From: Streptantibioticus cattleyicolor NRRL 8057 = DSM 46488
Lineage (GTDB): Bacteria > Actinomycetota > Actinomycetes > Streptomycetales > Streptomycetaceae
Reading direction: 5' to 3'
DNA length: 64,000 nucleotides
NCBI RefSeq assembly: GCF_000240165.1
Contig: NC_017586.1
Span: 6,027,228-6,091,227 of the forward strand
Shown here: piece by piece, positions 32,978-41,885 of the stretch
How the letters are laid out: each line of letters opens with the position of its first letter
Numbering within the stretch: position 1 is the first letter of the stretch
Position numbers and translations under genes: made by a program
The notes under the pieces: model-generated
What the model was told of the DNA's origin: nothing
What the model saw: only the letters and a program-made list of their open reading frames with translations
The model's database searches: none

Positions 32978-34456
32978 TCAGCGGTTTTCGGCCACCGGTC
33001 CACACCACCGGGTCAGCGCCCGGCGCAACTCCCCGGCCGCGAACGGCGCCGACGCCGCCCACGCCACGTATCCGTCCGGACGCACCAGCGCCACCGGGCC
33101 CGCCCCGCCCGCCGGTGTCACCCACCGCACCCGGTCCGCCCACGGCGCCGCCACGTCCGCCCGCGTCGCCGGACCGAGGAGGACGAACGTGCCCTCCCGC
33201 AGCGCCTCGTAGAGCCGCCCGGGGCCGCCCGACCCGGCGCCGTCCAGCGCCACGTCCACCGCCCGCGCGCCCGTCAGCGGATGGGCCCCGCGCGATCCGC
33301 GGCGCCGGTAGTCGATCCCGGCGCCGGAGACCGTGCCGAGCACCTTGCGTGCCGTCGGGCCGAACGCCAGGGCCGCCCGCACGGCCAGCGTGCGTGCCGC
33401 GCGCTGCGGGGCGGTGCGCAGCAGCACCATGCGTACCAGGGCGCCGCTGGACCGCAGCACCAGTTTGCCGACCGGATGGCGCTCGCCGTGGTAGGTGTCC
33501 AACAGGGCGTCGGGCGCCCGCCCGGCGAGCACGGCGGCCAGCTTCCAGCCGAGGTTGAAGGCGTCCTGGATGCCGGTGTTCATCCCCTGGCCGCCGGCGG
33601 GGGAGTGGGTGTGCGCGGCGTCCCCGGCGAGGAAGACCCGGCCGGTGCGGTAACGCGGCACCTGGCGTTCGTCGCTGTGGAACCGCGACAGCCAGCGCGG
33701 CTCGCCCATGCCGAGGTCGCTGCCGAGCGCCCGGCGCAGTACGTCGCGGACCTGCGCCGGGTCCACCGGGGCGTCGTCCGGCCGCTGGTCGTGCCGGTCC
33801 CAGGCGAAGACCCGGTACCACCCGTCGCCGAACGGGGCGGTGAAGGCGAAGCAGTCGCCGACCGCCCCGGCGGTCAGCACCTCGCCGGGCGGCTCGGCCA
33901 GCCGCACGTCGGCGAGCATCATCGAGCGCACCACCGAGACGCCCGGGAACGGCAGCCCGAGCGCCTGGCGCACCCGGCTGCGCACCCCGTCGGCGCCGAC
34001 CGCGTACGACGCGCGCACCGTGCGGCCGTCGGCGAGACGTACCTCGACCCCCGAGGCGTCCTGGGCCACGTCGCACACCTCCGCCCCGGTCACCAGCCGG
34101 GCGCCGGCCTTCTCGGCCCGCTGCCGCAGCACCCGTTCCACGTTGTACTGCGGGGTGACCAGGACGTACGGGAAGCGGCTGGGCAGCCGGCCGAGGTCGA
34201 GGCGGGCGGCGTCGGCGAACCGGATGTGCCGCACCCGGGTGCCGGTGGCGATCAGCTCGTCGGCGAGCCCGCGCGCGTCGAGGAGTTCGAGGGTGCGGGC
34301 GTGCACCGCGAAGGCCCGCGTCAGATTGGACTCCTCGCCGCGGCGCTCCAGCACCGTGGTGCGCACCCCGGCCGCCGCCAGCTCTCCGGCGAGGGTCAGC
34401 CCGGTGGGCCCGGCGCCCACCACGATCACGTCCGTGTCCTCAAGGAAGGCAGCCAT
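32978..34456 (-). CDS. Class A FAD-dependent aromatic monooxygenase
   Basis: A 492-residue flavoprotein hydroxylase. The FAD loop is VIVVGAGPTGLTLAGELAAAG, the DG motif GADGVRSRVRQALG, and the GD motif VFLAGDAAHTHSPAGGQGMNTGIQDAFNLGWKLA. A C-terminal thioredoxin-like part completes the RdmE/PgaE/rifampicin monooxygenase type. It hydroxylates or inactivates polycyclic aromatic compounds using NAD(P)H and O2. Three operator-like repeats lie directly above its start, which suggests induction by a drug-like ligand. Confidence 0.88.
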   Translation of the reverse strand: MAAFLEDTDVIVVGAGPTGLTLAGELAAAGVRTTVLERRGEESNLTRAFAVHARTLELLDARGLADELIATGTRVRHIRFADAARLDLGRLPSRFPYVLVTPQYNVERVLRQRAEKAGARLVTGAEVCDVAQDASGVEVRLADGRTVRASYAVGADGVRSRVRQALGLPFPGVSVVRSMMLADVRLAEPPGEVLTAGAVGDCFAFTAPFGDGWYRVFAWDRHDQRPDDAPVDPAQVRDVLRRALGSDLGMGEPRWLSRFHSDERQVPRYRTGRVFLAGDAAHTHSPAGGQGMNTGIQDAFNLGWKLAAVLAGRAPDALLDTYHGERHPVGKLVLRSSGALVRMVLLRTAPQRAARTLAVRAALAFGPTARKVLGTVSGAGIDYRRRGSRGAHPLTGARAVDVALDGAGSGGPGRLYEALREGTFVLLGPATRADVAAPWADRVRWVTPAGGAGPVALVRPDGYVAWAASAPFAAGELRRALTRWCGPVAENR

Positions 34457-34469
34457 GCGGACTCCTCGT

Positions 34470-34536
34470 CAACGCTTGTTGGCCAACGCTTGTTGTCAAC
34501 GGTAGGCGTCGGGCAAAGGTGTGTCAACGCGTGTTG
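34470..34536. promoter_or_regulatory. Three-copy operator array above FAD monooxygenase
   Basis: CAACGCTTGTTG occurs at 34470-34481 and 34484-34495, and CAACGCGTGTTG at 34525-34536, with a CAACG half site at 34497-34501. Each is near-palindromic. The array begins 14 bp above the monooxygenase start codon. No regulator gene is next to it, so the repressor is encoded elsewhere. Confidence 0.7.
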
Positions 34537-34551
34537 GCACCGGCTCCCGGG

Positions 34552-35508
34552 TCAGCCGCGCGCGGCGTACCGGTCCGCCGCGGCCACCAGCAGGTCGGTC
34601 ACCCCGGAGGCACCGGAGTCGTGTCCCGCGTCGTCGACCAGGCGCAGCTCGCTGCCGGGCCAGGCGGCGGTCAGCAGCCAGGGGGTGCCCAGCAGGTTGC
34701 CGAGGTCGAGGCCGCCCTGGACGACCGTGCCCGGGATCCCGGCCAGATCGGCCGCCCGGCTCAGCACGATCCCGTCCTCGCCGAACCAATGGCCGTTGGC
34801 CCAGTAGTGGGTCACCAGCCGCGCGAAGCCGAGCCGGAACCGCGGGTCGAGGTAGCGGGGGAGGGGCTGCGGCTGTGCGGGGACCATCGCCGACTCCCAG
34901 GCGCACCAGTCCCGGGCGGCTTTCTCCCGCACGTCCGGATCCGGGTCGGCCAGCAGCCGGGCGTACGCGGCGGCCAGGTCGCCGTCGCGCTCGGCCGGCG
35001 GGACCCCGTCCCGGAACGCGGCCCACGCCCGCGGGAAGAACGCGCCCGCCCCGCGCACCAGCAGATCCACCTCGGCCTGCCGCCCGGTGGCCAGCGCGGT
35101 GAGGAGCAGCTCCGTGACCCGCTCCGGGAACCGCTGCGCGTAACGCAACGCCAGCGCCGACCCCCACGACACCCCCCACACCAGCCACCGCTCGATCCCC
35201 AACAGCCGCCGCAGCGCCTCCAGATCGCCCATCAGGTGATCGGCGGTGTTGTCGCGCAGCGCCGCCGTCGTCTCCCCGGCGTGCGGGGTGCTGCGCCCGC
35301 AGCCGCGCTGGTCCATCAGTACGATCCGGTACACCGCCGGATCGAAGTAGCGCCGGTGCGCGGGCGTGCACCCGGAGCCCGGTCCGCCGTGCAGCACGAC
35401 CGCGGGCCGTCCCGCCGGGTTGCCGCACACCTCCCAGTACACGTGGTGGCCGTCGCCGGTGTCGAGCATGCCGTGCTCGTACGGTTCGATCTCCGGATGG
35501 AGCCCCAT
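34552..35508 (-). CDS. pip: Proline iminopeptidase
   Basis: A 318-residue alpha/beta hydrolase of peptidase family S33. HGGPGSGCTPAHRRYFDPAVYRIVLMDQRGCGRSTPH is the family signature; the nucleophile is Ser114 in GVSWGSALAL, and the acid and base lie in QGGLDLGN and DDAGHD. It releases N-terminal proline from peptides in the cytoplasm. Length is normal. It lies upstream of the FAD monooxygenase on the same strand but is separated from it by the operator array. Confidence 0.9.
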   Translation of the reverse strand: MGLHPEIEPYEHGMLDTGDGHHVYWEVCGNPAGRPAVVLHGGPGSGCTPAHRRYFDPAVYRIVLMDQRGCGRSTPHAGETTAALRDNTADHLMGDLEALRRLLGIERWLVWGVSWGSALALRYAQRFPERVTELLLTALATGRQAEVDLLVRGAGAFFPRAWAAFRDGVPPAERDGDLAAAYARLLADPDPDVREKAARDWCAWESAMVPAQPQPLPRYLDPRFRLGFARLVTHYWANGHWFGEDGIVLSRAADLAGIPGTVVQGGLDLGNLLGTPWLLTAAWPGSELRLVDDAGHDSGASGVTDLLVAAADRYAARG

Positions 35509-35533
35509 GGCCGGTCGTCCCCTCCTGCCGTGT

Positions 35534-35562
35534 CCGGCGTGCCGCCGTGTGCGGCACGCCGG
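35534..35562 (-). terminator. Terminator between SDR gene and pip
   Basis: CCGGCGTGCCG (35534-35544) pairs perfectly over 11 bp with CGGCACGCCGG (35552-35562), loop 7 nt. It lies 43 bp past the SDR stop. Confidence 0.75.
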
Positions 35563-35604
35563 GTCGCGGGGGCGGAGACTACCGGCCGGGCGGTGGGGCT
35601 GGGG

Positions 35605-36369
35605 TCACATGTGGGTGCCGCCGTCGATGCGGATCTCGGTGCCGGTGATGAACGCGCCGTCCTCGGAGGCGAGCATGGCGATCACCCCGGCGACCGTCTC
35701 CGGCCCGGCGAACCCGGCGCCGATCGCCGGCGAGAGCTTGGCCAGGAGGCTGTGGTCGGTGTCGGCGGGGAGCCCCGGGTTGTGCGTCATACCGCTGGAG
35801 ATGCTGCCGGGCGCCACGCACACCGCGCGCAGCCCCTGCTTGGCGTACTCCTGCGCTATCGCGTGCGTGAAGGACTGGATGCCGCCCTTGGTGGCCGCGT
35901 ACGCCGCCATGTAGGGGTGGGCGAAGGAGGCCGACGTGGAGCTGAAGTTGACGATCACCCCACCGCCGCCGGCCAGCAGCGCGGGCAGCGCCTCCCGGGT
36001 CATCAGGAAGGTGCCGGTCAGGTTGACCGCCAGCACCGTGTTCCAGAAGTCCAGCGTCATCTCGTGGGTGTGCGCCGAGCGCAGGATGCCGGCCGCGTTG
36101 ACCAGGACGTCCAGACCGCCGAGGTCCTCGACCGCGGCGGCCGTGCCGGCCCGGACGGCCGCCTCGTCGGCGATGTCGAGGACGGTGGTGGTCAGCCGCT
36201 CGGCGGTGCCGTCCGCGGTGGCGCGGTCGGCGGTGGCCGCCAGCCCCGAGGTGTTGACGTCCGCCGCGACGACCCGGCCGCCCTCGGCCAGGATCCGGTG
36301 GACGGTGGCCTGGCCGATGCCCGATCCGGCACCGGTGATCAGAACCTTGCGTCCGAGGAAGCGCTGCAT
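35605..36369 (-). CDS. Short-chain dehydrogenase/reductase
   Basis: A 254-residue SDR with TGAGSGIGQATV, VLVNAAGI, catalytic YAATKGG and final GTEIRIDGGTHM. This is the FabG-like classical group; the substrate is unknown. ATG 36369 has GGAG 7 nt before it. It is divergent from a TetR gene, with a palindrome between, so it is probably repressed by that protein and induced by its own substrate. Confidence 0.88.
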   Translation of the reverse strand: MQRFLGRKVLITGAGSGIGQATVHRILAEGGRVVAADVNTSGLAATADRATADGTAERLTTTVLDIADEAAVRAGTAAAVEDLGGLDVLVNAAGILRSAHTHEMTLDFWNTVLAVNLTGTFLMTREALPALLAGGGGVIVNFSSTSASFAHPYMAAYAATKGGIQSFTHAIAQEYAKQGLRAVCVAPGSISSGMTHNPGLPADTDHSLLAKLSPAIGAGFAGPETVAGVIAMLASEDGAFITGTEIRIDGGTHM

Positions 36370-36425
36370 GGTGGGACTCCGTTTCCGCTGGGGGTGAGGG
36401 GCGCGGACGCGGTGGTCCGCCACCT

Positions 36426-36459
36426 ATGGCACGTTACGCCTCAATGGCACGTCGTGCCA
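36426..36459. promoter_or_regulatory. TetR-type operator between SDR and TetR genes
   Basis: TGGCACG-T-CGTGCCA at 36445-36459 is a perfect 15-bp palindrome. ATGGCACGT occurs at 36426-36434 and 36444-36452, an 18-bp-spaced direct repeat. It lies in the divergent gap and is the likely binding site of the adjacent TetR protein. Confidence 0.7.
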
Positions 36460-36517
36460 CTCTGCCTCGGGACGGCACCCCTAAGCTGGCCCCGTCGACA
36501 GTCAGGAGTTCCGCGCC

Positions 36518-37156
36518 ATGACCCCAGTGCCGCCCGCGGGCGCCCAGCTCTCGCTCACCGAGCGCCGCCGGGCCGAGACGCAGATGGAGATCGCGCGCGC
36601 CGCCGCCGTCCTCTTCGCCGAGCAGGGCGCCGACGCGACCACGGCCGAGGACATCGCCCGCGCCTCCGGGGTCGCGCTGCGCACCTTCTACCGCTACTTC
36701 CGCACCAAGGAGGAGGCGGTGGCCCCGCTGCTGGCCACCGGCGGCCGGCGGTGGGTGGAGTCGCTGGCCCGCACCGCCCGGGAGCTGCCGATCGCCGAAG
36801 CGCTCGAACAGGCCGCCGTCGAGGCGCTGACCGTCCGCGACGAGCAGGCCCGCGAGGCGCTGGAGACCAGTCGCCGGCTGCTCACCGACCCCGGGCTGGC
36901 CGGCGTGTGGCAGCGCGTCCACCACGACTGCGAACGGGAGTTGGCCGCGCTGCTGACCGGGCGCGACGCCCCCGGCGCGGTCGCCGACCCGCTGCGGATA
37001 CGCCTGCTCGCCGCCGCTGCCGCCACCGCCATCCGGGTCGCCCTGGAGAGCTGGGCCGCCACCGACGCACCCCCGGCGGGCCCCGGCTCACCGGCCGAAC
37101 TCGTCGTCCGCTGCATGCGTGAGCTGACGGCCGGGGTGGCCGGGGCGACGGGCTGA
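36518..37156 (+). CDS. TetR family regulator
   Basis: A 212-residue TetR protein. The HTH is EIARAAAVLFAEQGADATTAEDIARASGVALRTFYRYFRTKEEAVAPLL, with the MftR-like FYRYFRTKEE recognition helix. The start ATG follows AGGAG. It is divergent from the SDR gene with a shared palindrome. The ligand is unknown. Confidence 0.88.
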   Translation: MTPVPPAGAQLSLTERRRAETQMEIARAAAVLFAEQGADATTAEDIARASGVALRTFYRYFRTKEEAVAPLLATGGRRWVESLARTARELPIAEALEQAAVEALTVRDEQAREALETSRRLLTDPGLAGVWQRVHHDCERELAALLTGRDAPGAVADPLRIRLLAAAAATAIRVALESWAATDAPPAGPGSPAELVVRCMRELTAGVAGATG

Positions 37157-37363
37157 GAGCGGTCCTCGGAGCCCTCTCGCCGACGGCGCCCGGCGCGCTC
37201 GAGCCGTCCTTTCCCGGCGTGCTCCGCCGGCATCTTTGATTGCTATATTGCGCAACTATGCAACCTGGTCCGGGTGGCGAACGTCTATCCGGACAGGGGG
37301 GAAACAACCGCCGACGGCACGTCGCCGCGGCGGGCCAGGGACGCGGCCGACAGTGGATGAGGG

Positions 37364-37903
37364 ATGCGGATGACGGGCCAACGGGCCGACGCCACCGGCG
37401 AGGAGACCGAGTGGTGGCCGAAGGAGGCCGCACCCGCCGGTGTCACCGTGGGGGTGCCCGAACCCAGGGAGTCGGACCGCCCGGCACGGCCGTCGGCGCC
37501 CGCCGCCCGGCAAGGCGCCCGGACCCGTACCGCGCGCACGGCACCGCTCGTCCTGGCCCTGCCGCCGGCCGGAGCCGTGGCCGACCTGGTCCTCGGCCAC
37601 CGGATCGGCTGGGGACTGGCCGGCGCCATGGCGCTGGCCGCGCTGCTCGCGGCCGTCGCGGCCCGGCGCCCGGCCACCTGGGTCCTGCTCGCCGCACCAC
37701 CCCTGGTGGCGGCCGTCCTCACGGCGGTCGCCGAAGTGGCCGGCGGTGCCACCCCGCTGCACACCGGTGTCCGGCTGACGACCGCGGCGGTGCGCTGGGG
37801 GGTGGACGCCTTCCCGGCGATGGCGCTGGCCGAGATGGTCGTGGCCGCCGTCCTGGTGGCACGCGGGATCGGCCGTGCCGCGCGGCGCGGACGGCACCGA
37901 TGA
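37364..37903 (+). CDS. DUF6542-like membrane protein
   Basis: A 179-residue protein with a polar, Pro/Arg-rich N-terminus (about 60 residues) and four hydrophobic segments (LVLALPPAGAVADLVLG, GLAGAMALAALLAAVAA, WVLLAAPPLVAAVLTAVA, MALAEMVVAAVLVARG). The layout matches small streptomycete DUF6542 proteins. ATG 37364 or ATG 37370 are both possible. It lies 57 nt upstream of an LCP gene on the same strand, so a cell-envelope role is likely. Confidence 0.65.
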   Translation: MRMTGQRADATGEETEWWPKEAAPAGVTVGVPEPRESDRPARPSAPAARQGARTRTARTAPLVLALPPAGAVADLVLGHRIGWGLAGAMALAALLAAVAARRPATWVLLAAPPLVAAVLTAVAEVAGGATPLHTGVRLTTAAVRWGVDAFPAMALAEMVVAAVLVARGIGRAARRGRHR

Positions 37904-37960
37904 GCGATCCGGTGGACGGCACCGGGCGGTACGACGGGAACGAGGGGCGAGGGGCGACAG

Positions 37961-39535
37961 GTGACGCGTAACACCACGGACGACGGCCGGACGGAACGGG
38001 CCCGGTCCACCAGGACCGGCCGCAAGGGCGGGACCCGGCCCCGTTCCTCCCCGCTCGCGGTCACCGCCCGCGCCGCGGTCTGCGTGGCCTCCGCCGCCGT
38101 CCTCGTCGCCAGCGCCGTCTCCTGGACCGCGTACCACTGGGTGACCAGCGGCCTCAACACCTCCGACGCGCTCGACGCGATCGGCAAGGGCGCCCCGAGG
38201 CACCTGGACAACTCGGTGAACCTGCTGCTCATCGGGCTCGACTCGCGCAAGGACATGGACGGCAACGACCTGCCCAGGGAGTTCGTGCAGAGCCAACTGC
38301 ACGCCGGGTCCAGCGAGATCGGCTACTACAACACCAACACCCTGATCCTGATGCACATCCCGGCCGGCGGCGGACGGGTCACCGCCTTCTCCATCCCCCG
38401 CGACGACTACGTCGAGACGCTCGACGGCGACGGCACCTCGCAGGGCGAACACAAGATCAAGGAGGCGTACGCCAACGCCTACACGGTCCGCCACGACAAG
38501 CTCTCCGCCCAGGGCGTCACCGGCCCCGACCTGGAACACCGCAGCCGGGAAGCGGGCCGGGAAGCCACCCTGGCCACCGTGCAGCACCTGCTCGGTGTGC
38601 CGATCGACCACTTCGCCGAGGTCAACCTGCTCGGCTTCTACGACATCGCCAAGGTGCTCCAACCCATCCGGGTGTGCCTCAAGCACGCGGTGCACGACAC
38701 CTACTCCGGCGCCGACTTCCCGGCCGGGCCGCAGGACCTCGACCCCAGGCAGGCGCTGGCCTTCGTACGGCAGCGCCACGGCCTCGACGGCGGCGACCTG
38801 GACCGCACCCGCCGACAGCAGGCGTTCCTCTCCTCGGTGACCCAGAAGCTGAAGACCGAGGGCGTCTTCGGCGACCTCGGCAAGCTCCAGGGGCTCTTCG
38901 GGGTGGTCCAGAAGGACCTGGTGATCGACCACGGCTTCGACGTGCTCGACTTCGCCCAGCAGGCCACCAACCTCACCGGCGGCAACGTGGAGTTCCACAC
39001 CCTGCCCATCACCGGCTTCGCGATGCGCAAGGGCGAGGACGTCAACCTGGTCGACCCGGCACGGATCAGGGAGATCGTGCAGGCCATGATCGGCCACGAC
39101 CCGGCCGGCGCCGCGACCCCCGGAACCCCGGCGGCGTCCACCCCGGCCCAGCCCCCCGCCCCGGCCACCGTCGACGTGGCCAACGGCTCCTCCCGCACCG
39201 GCGCCGCCGCCGCGGAACTGAAGGCCCTCGGCGCGCTCGGCTACACCCCCGGCACCTACTCCAACGCGCCCGCGCAGAGCGCGACCACGGTCACCTACGG
39301 AACCGGCGCGGCAACCGCGGCCGGGCAGATCGCCGGCCGGCTGCACACCGCCGCGGCCCGCCCCGACCCCGCCGTTCCGGCCGGCCACGTACGCGTCGTG
39401 CTCGGCGCCGACTTCACCCCGCGGTCCACCACCCCGCCAACCACCCGACCCCCGGCCGCCCCGCCGACCACCGTCCCACCGAGCGCCTTCTCCGGCGACG
39501 CGGTACGGATGGGCGGCATCCCCTGCGTCGACTGA
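37961..39535 (+). CDS. LytR-CpsA-Psr (LCP) family cell-wall polymer ligase
   Basis: A 524-residue membrane-anchored protein. A basic N-terminus and one membrane helix (about 38-60) precede the LCP domain: NLLLIGLDSRKD, NTNTLILMHIPAGGGRVTAFSIPRDDYVE, HFAEVNLLGFYDIAKVL and DPRQALAFVRQRHGL. These hold the Arg/Asp residues that bind the polyprenyl pyrophosphate. After a Pro/Ala linker, a LytR_C domain (about 405-490) follows and then a Pro/Thr tail. It attaches glycopolymers to peptidoglycan. The GTG start has GAGGGG upstream. Confidence 0.92.
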   Translation: MTRNTTDDGRTERARSTRTGRKGGTRPRSSPLAVTARAAVCVASAAVLVASAVSWTAYHWVTSGLNTSDALDAIGKGAPRHLDNSVNLLLIGLDSRKDMDGNDLPREFVQSQLHAGSSEIGYYNTNTLILMHIPAGGGRVTAFSIPRDDYVETLDGDGTSQGEHKIKEAYANAYTVRHDKLSAQGVTGPDLEHRSREAGREATLATVQHLLGVPIDHFAEVNLLGFYDIAKVLQPIRVCLKHAVHDTYSGADFPAGPQDLDPRQALAFVRQRHGLDGGDLDRTRRQQAFLSSVTQKLKTEGVFGDLGKLQGLFGVVQKDLVIDHGFDVLDFAQQATNLTGGNVEFHTLPITGFAMRKGEDVNLVDPARIREIVQAMIGHDPAGAATPGTPAASTPAQPPAPATVDVANGSSRTGAAAAELKALGALGYTPGTYSNAPAQSATTVTYGTGAATAAGQIAGRLHTAAARPDPAVPAGHVRVVLGADFTPRSTTPPTTRPPAAPPTTVPPSAFSGDAVRMGGIPCVD

Positions 39536-39935
39536 CGCCACATCGCCGTCCGGCGAAACGATGCCTCACCCCACGCGCCCGCCCGACTCCCTTGCCGCCA
39601 CCGCGCGTTGCGCCGAGTCGGCGGGCCGCGGCGGGCCTTGGGCCGGCCGGCACCGGCGAGATCGGCCCGGCCGGGAGACAGGCGGGCTGCCGGTGCTTGC
39701 GGGTTCCGAAGTCGGCCCGCACGTCGTCGAGTTGACCGCACGCCTGAGTCCGGTGGTCACCGCCGGATCCGTCCTCACCGCGACCGAACGGACCGTGCCC
39801 GCCGTGCCGTTGGTGCTCACCCTCGCCGCCTCTGGGCAAGCAGCGTGTTCCCGGATCGCTGCCTGGTGCACGTAGGGTGGCAGCGACCCCACCGCCCCCG
39901 TACCGCATTCGTACGCGCCTGCCGAGGAAGAACCG
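39536..39935. other. Intergenic region without supported gene
   Basis: The 400-bp stretch between the LCP and rRNA methyltransferase genes has only short overlapping frames in all phases. A weak hairpin (TCGCCGTCCGGCGA, 39544-39557) follows the LCP stop. Promoter elements for the methyltransferase are expected here but none is convincing. Confidence 0.5.
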
Positions 39936-40874
39936 ATGCCGCGATCCCGTACCGAGCCGCAGACCACCCCCGCCGGGGACGGCACGGGGAGCGTGGGGCC
40001 GACGGGTGATGTGCCGGGGCCGCCGCCGGCGTTCAGCCCCGCGCTGCTCGACGTGCTGTGGTGTCCGCTGTGCCACGGCGGCCTCGGGCCGGCCGGACGC
40101 TCGTTGCGCTGCGCCGGGCGCCACACCTTCGACATCGCGCGCCAGGGGTACGTCAGTCTGCTCACCGGCAAGCAGGCGCCGAGTGCGGACACCGCGGGGA
40201 TGGTCGAGGCCCGCGCCGGGTTCCTCGCCGCCGGCCACTACACGCGGGCTGCCCGGTGGCTGGCCGGCGCGGTGGCCCCGCTGTGCCCGGCGGACGGTGT
40301 CGTCCTCGACGCCGGCACCGGCACCGGTCACTACCTCGCGGCCGTGCTGGACGCCGTCCCGGGCGCCGTGGGCCTTGGCGTCGACGCCTCCAAGTACGCG
40401 GTACGCCGCGCCGCCCGGGCCCATCCGCGTGCCGCGGCGGCCGTCGCCGACGTGTGGCAGCCGTTGCCGGTGCGCACCGGCTCGGTCGATCTGCTGCTCA
40501 ACGTGTTCGCCCCGCGTCACCCCGCCGAGTTCCGCCGCGTGCTGCGCCCCGGCGGCGTGCTGGCCGTCGTCACCCCGACGCCCCGTCACCTCGCCGAGGC
40601 GCGCGAGGCGATGGGGTTGCTGGAGGTCGACCCGGCCAAGGAGGCACGGCTGGAGCGGGCGTTCTCGTCCGCCTTCCGACCCGACGGGCCGCACACCGCC
40701 GCCGAGTGCGAATACCCGGTGAGCCTGAGCGCGGCGCAGCTGGAACAACTCGTCCTGATGGGACCGACGGCCCACCACCGCTCGCCCGAGGAGGTACGGG
40801 ACCGGGTCGCCCGGATGCGTACGCCGCTGACGGTGACGGTGTCGTTCCGGCTGTCGGTGCACCGGCCCCGTTGA
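39936..40874 (+). CDS. RlmA/TlrB-type 23S rRNA (guanine-N1) methyltransferase
   Basis: A 312-residue protein. An N-terminal zinc finger has CPLCHGGL and LRCAGRHTFDIARQGYVSLL (C-C-C-H set), the hallmark of RlmA-type enzymes. A SAM-dependent domain follows with VLDAGTGTGHYLAAVL, VGLGVDASKYAVRRAAR, and DLLLNVFAPRHPAEFRRVLRPGG. These methylate G745/G748 of 23S rRNA; some give tylosin or mycinamicin resistance. No antibiotic cluster is next to it, so a housekeeping role is as likely. Start ATG follows GAGGAAG. Confidence 0.88.
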   Translation: MPRSRTEPQTTPAGDGTGSVGPTGDVPGPPPAFSPALLDVLWCPLCHGGLGPAGRSLRCAGRHTFDIARQGYVSLLTGKQAPSADTAGMVEARAGFLAAGHYTRAARWLAGAVAPLCPADGVVLDAGTGTGHYLAAVLDAVPGAVGLGVDASKYAVRRAARAHPRAAAAVADVWQPLPVRTGSVDLLLNVFAPRHPAEFRRVLRPGGVLAVVTPTPRHLAEAREAMGLLEVDPAKEARLERAFSSAFRPDGPHTAAECEYPVSLSAAQLEQLVLMGPTAHHRSPEEVRDRVARMRTPLTVTVSFRLSVHRPR

Positions 40875-40890
40875 GGAAGCCTGCGCGCGG

Positions 40891-41739
40891 TCAGGGCGCG
40901 TCGGCGGTGGCGGCGCGTGCGCCGGTGAACTCGGCGATGTGCCGGGCGAGTCGGACGGGCTGGTCCTCCGGGATCAGCATGTAGCTGTCGGGGATCTCGA
41001 CGAGCCGGCCGCGCGGCAGCAGTTCCGCCAGCCTGCGGCCGTGCTCCCGGGGGTTCATCCGGTCCTCCGGGGCCCACACGACCAGGGCGGGGCGGTCGAA
41101 CGACGGCAGGGCCTCGGCGGTCCGCAGCATGACGTCCGGGGTGACCGCGGCCATGAACGCACCCAGATCACGCCGGATCGCCGGATCCCGCAACGGCCGG
41201 ACCCAGCCGTCGAAGACCTCGTCGGGCACCGGGCGTTTGGACATCCACCCGAAGGTGAACGGCAGCCGGCGGAACGCGCGGATCCGCAGCAGCCAGGACA
41301 TCATCAGCAGACCACCCGGAAGCCTGCCGCTCAACTCCGCCACCTTGCCGGGCAGTCCCGGCGGATAGTTGTCGAACGCCTCCTGCGCTGTCAGCACCAA
41401 CCGCCCGATGTGCCGCGGGTGGTACGCGGCGACCATCTGCGCCAGCCCGATGTCGTTGCCGACCAGCGTGACGTCCTCGGCCCCGAGCCGTTCGACGAAC
41501 TCCGCGAGCAACTCCGCCACCCGGTGCGGAGACAGCCCGCAGTCCGGACGCATCGGCAGCCGGTGCGCACCCAACGGCAACGTCGGCACCACGCACCGGT
41601 GATCGCCGCGCAGCTCCGCGACCACCTTGCGCCACACCGTCCCGTTCATCACCAGCCCGTGGACCAGCACGACCACCGGACCACCGCCGCCGGTGTCCTC
41701 GTACTCGACCGTTCCCCCGGACAACCGCATCTCAGGCAT
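40891..41739 (-). CDS. Haloalkane dehalogenase-like alpha/beta hydrolase
   Basis: A 282-residue alpha/beta hydrolase. The HGxx motif is VLVHGLVMNGTVW. The nucleophile elbow reads GNDIGLAQ with Asp96 in place of Ser, as in dehalogenases. Near the end, IPDSYMLIPEDQP occupies the site where a catalytic His would be, and none is seen there. It is divergent from a TetR/LmrA-type gene with an operator between them. Such hydrolase/TetR pairs are common in actinobacteria; the substrate is unknown. Confidence 0.8.
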   Translation of the reverse strand: MPEMRLSGGTVEYEDTGGGGPVVVLVHGLVMNGTVWRKVVAELRGDHRCVVPTLPLGAHRLPMRPDCGLSPHRVAELLAEFVERLGAEDVTLVGNDIGLAQMVAAYHPRHIGRLVLTAQEAFDNYPPGLPGKVAELSGRLPGGLLMMSWLLRIRAFRRLPFTFGWMSKRPVPDEVFDGWVRPLRDPAIRRDLGAFMAAVTPDVMLRTAEALPSFDRPALVVWAPEDRMNPREHGRRLAELLPRGRLVEIPDSYMLIPEDQPVRLARHIAEFTGARAATADAP

Positions 41740-41802
41740 GGCGCCTCACGCTCCTGGATCCACTCGCCGTTCCAACGGATTTACAGGCTGGACCGGAATT
41801 GA

Positions 41803-41826
41803 TAGATCGCTCTACTGAGAGAGTAG
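41803..41826. promoter_or_regulatory. LmrA/YxaF-type operator
   Basis: TAGATCGCTCTA (41803-41814) is an inverted repeat of TAGA/TCTA around 4 nt, overlapping a second one, CTACT-GAGAG-AGTAG (41812-41826). It lies between the hydrolase and the TetR gene and resembles the LmrA/YxaF operator. Confidence 0.6.
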
Positions 41827-41885
41827 CTATCATGGGAGAGGGGCGCAACGGACCACGACGACGGGATCGGACGGAGACAGGCCAC

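Noticed and set aside
34470-34536. Further KstR2 sites (TTGTT-containing palindromes)
   Set aside because: The CAACGCTTGTTG units lack the A-n-C-A-A-G...T-T-G-n-T spacing and belong to a different operator.
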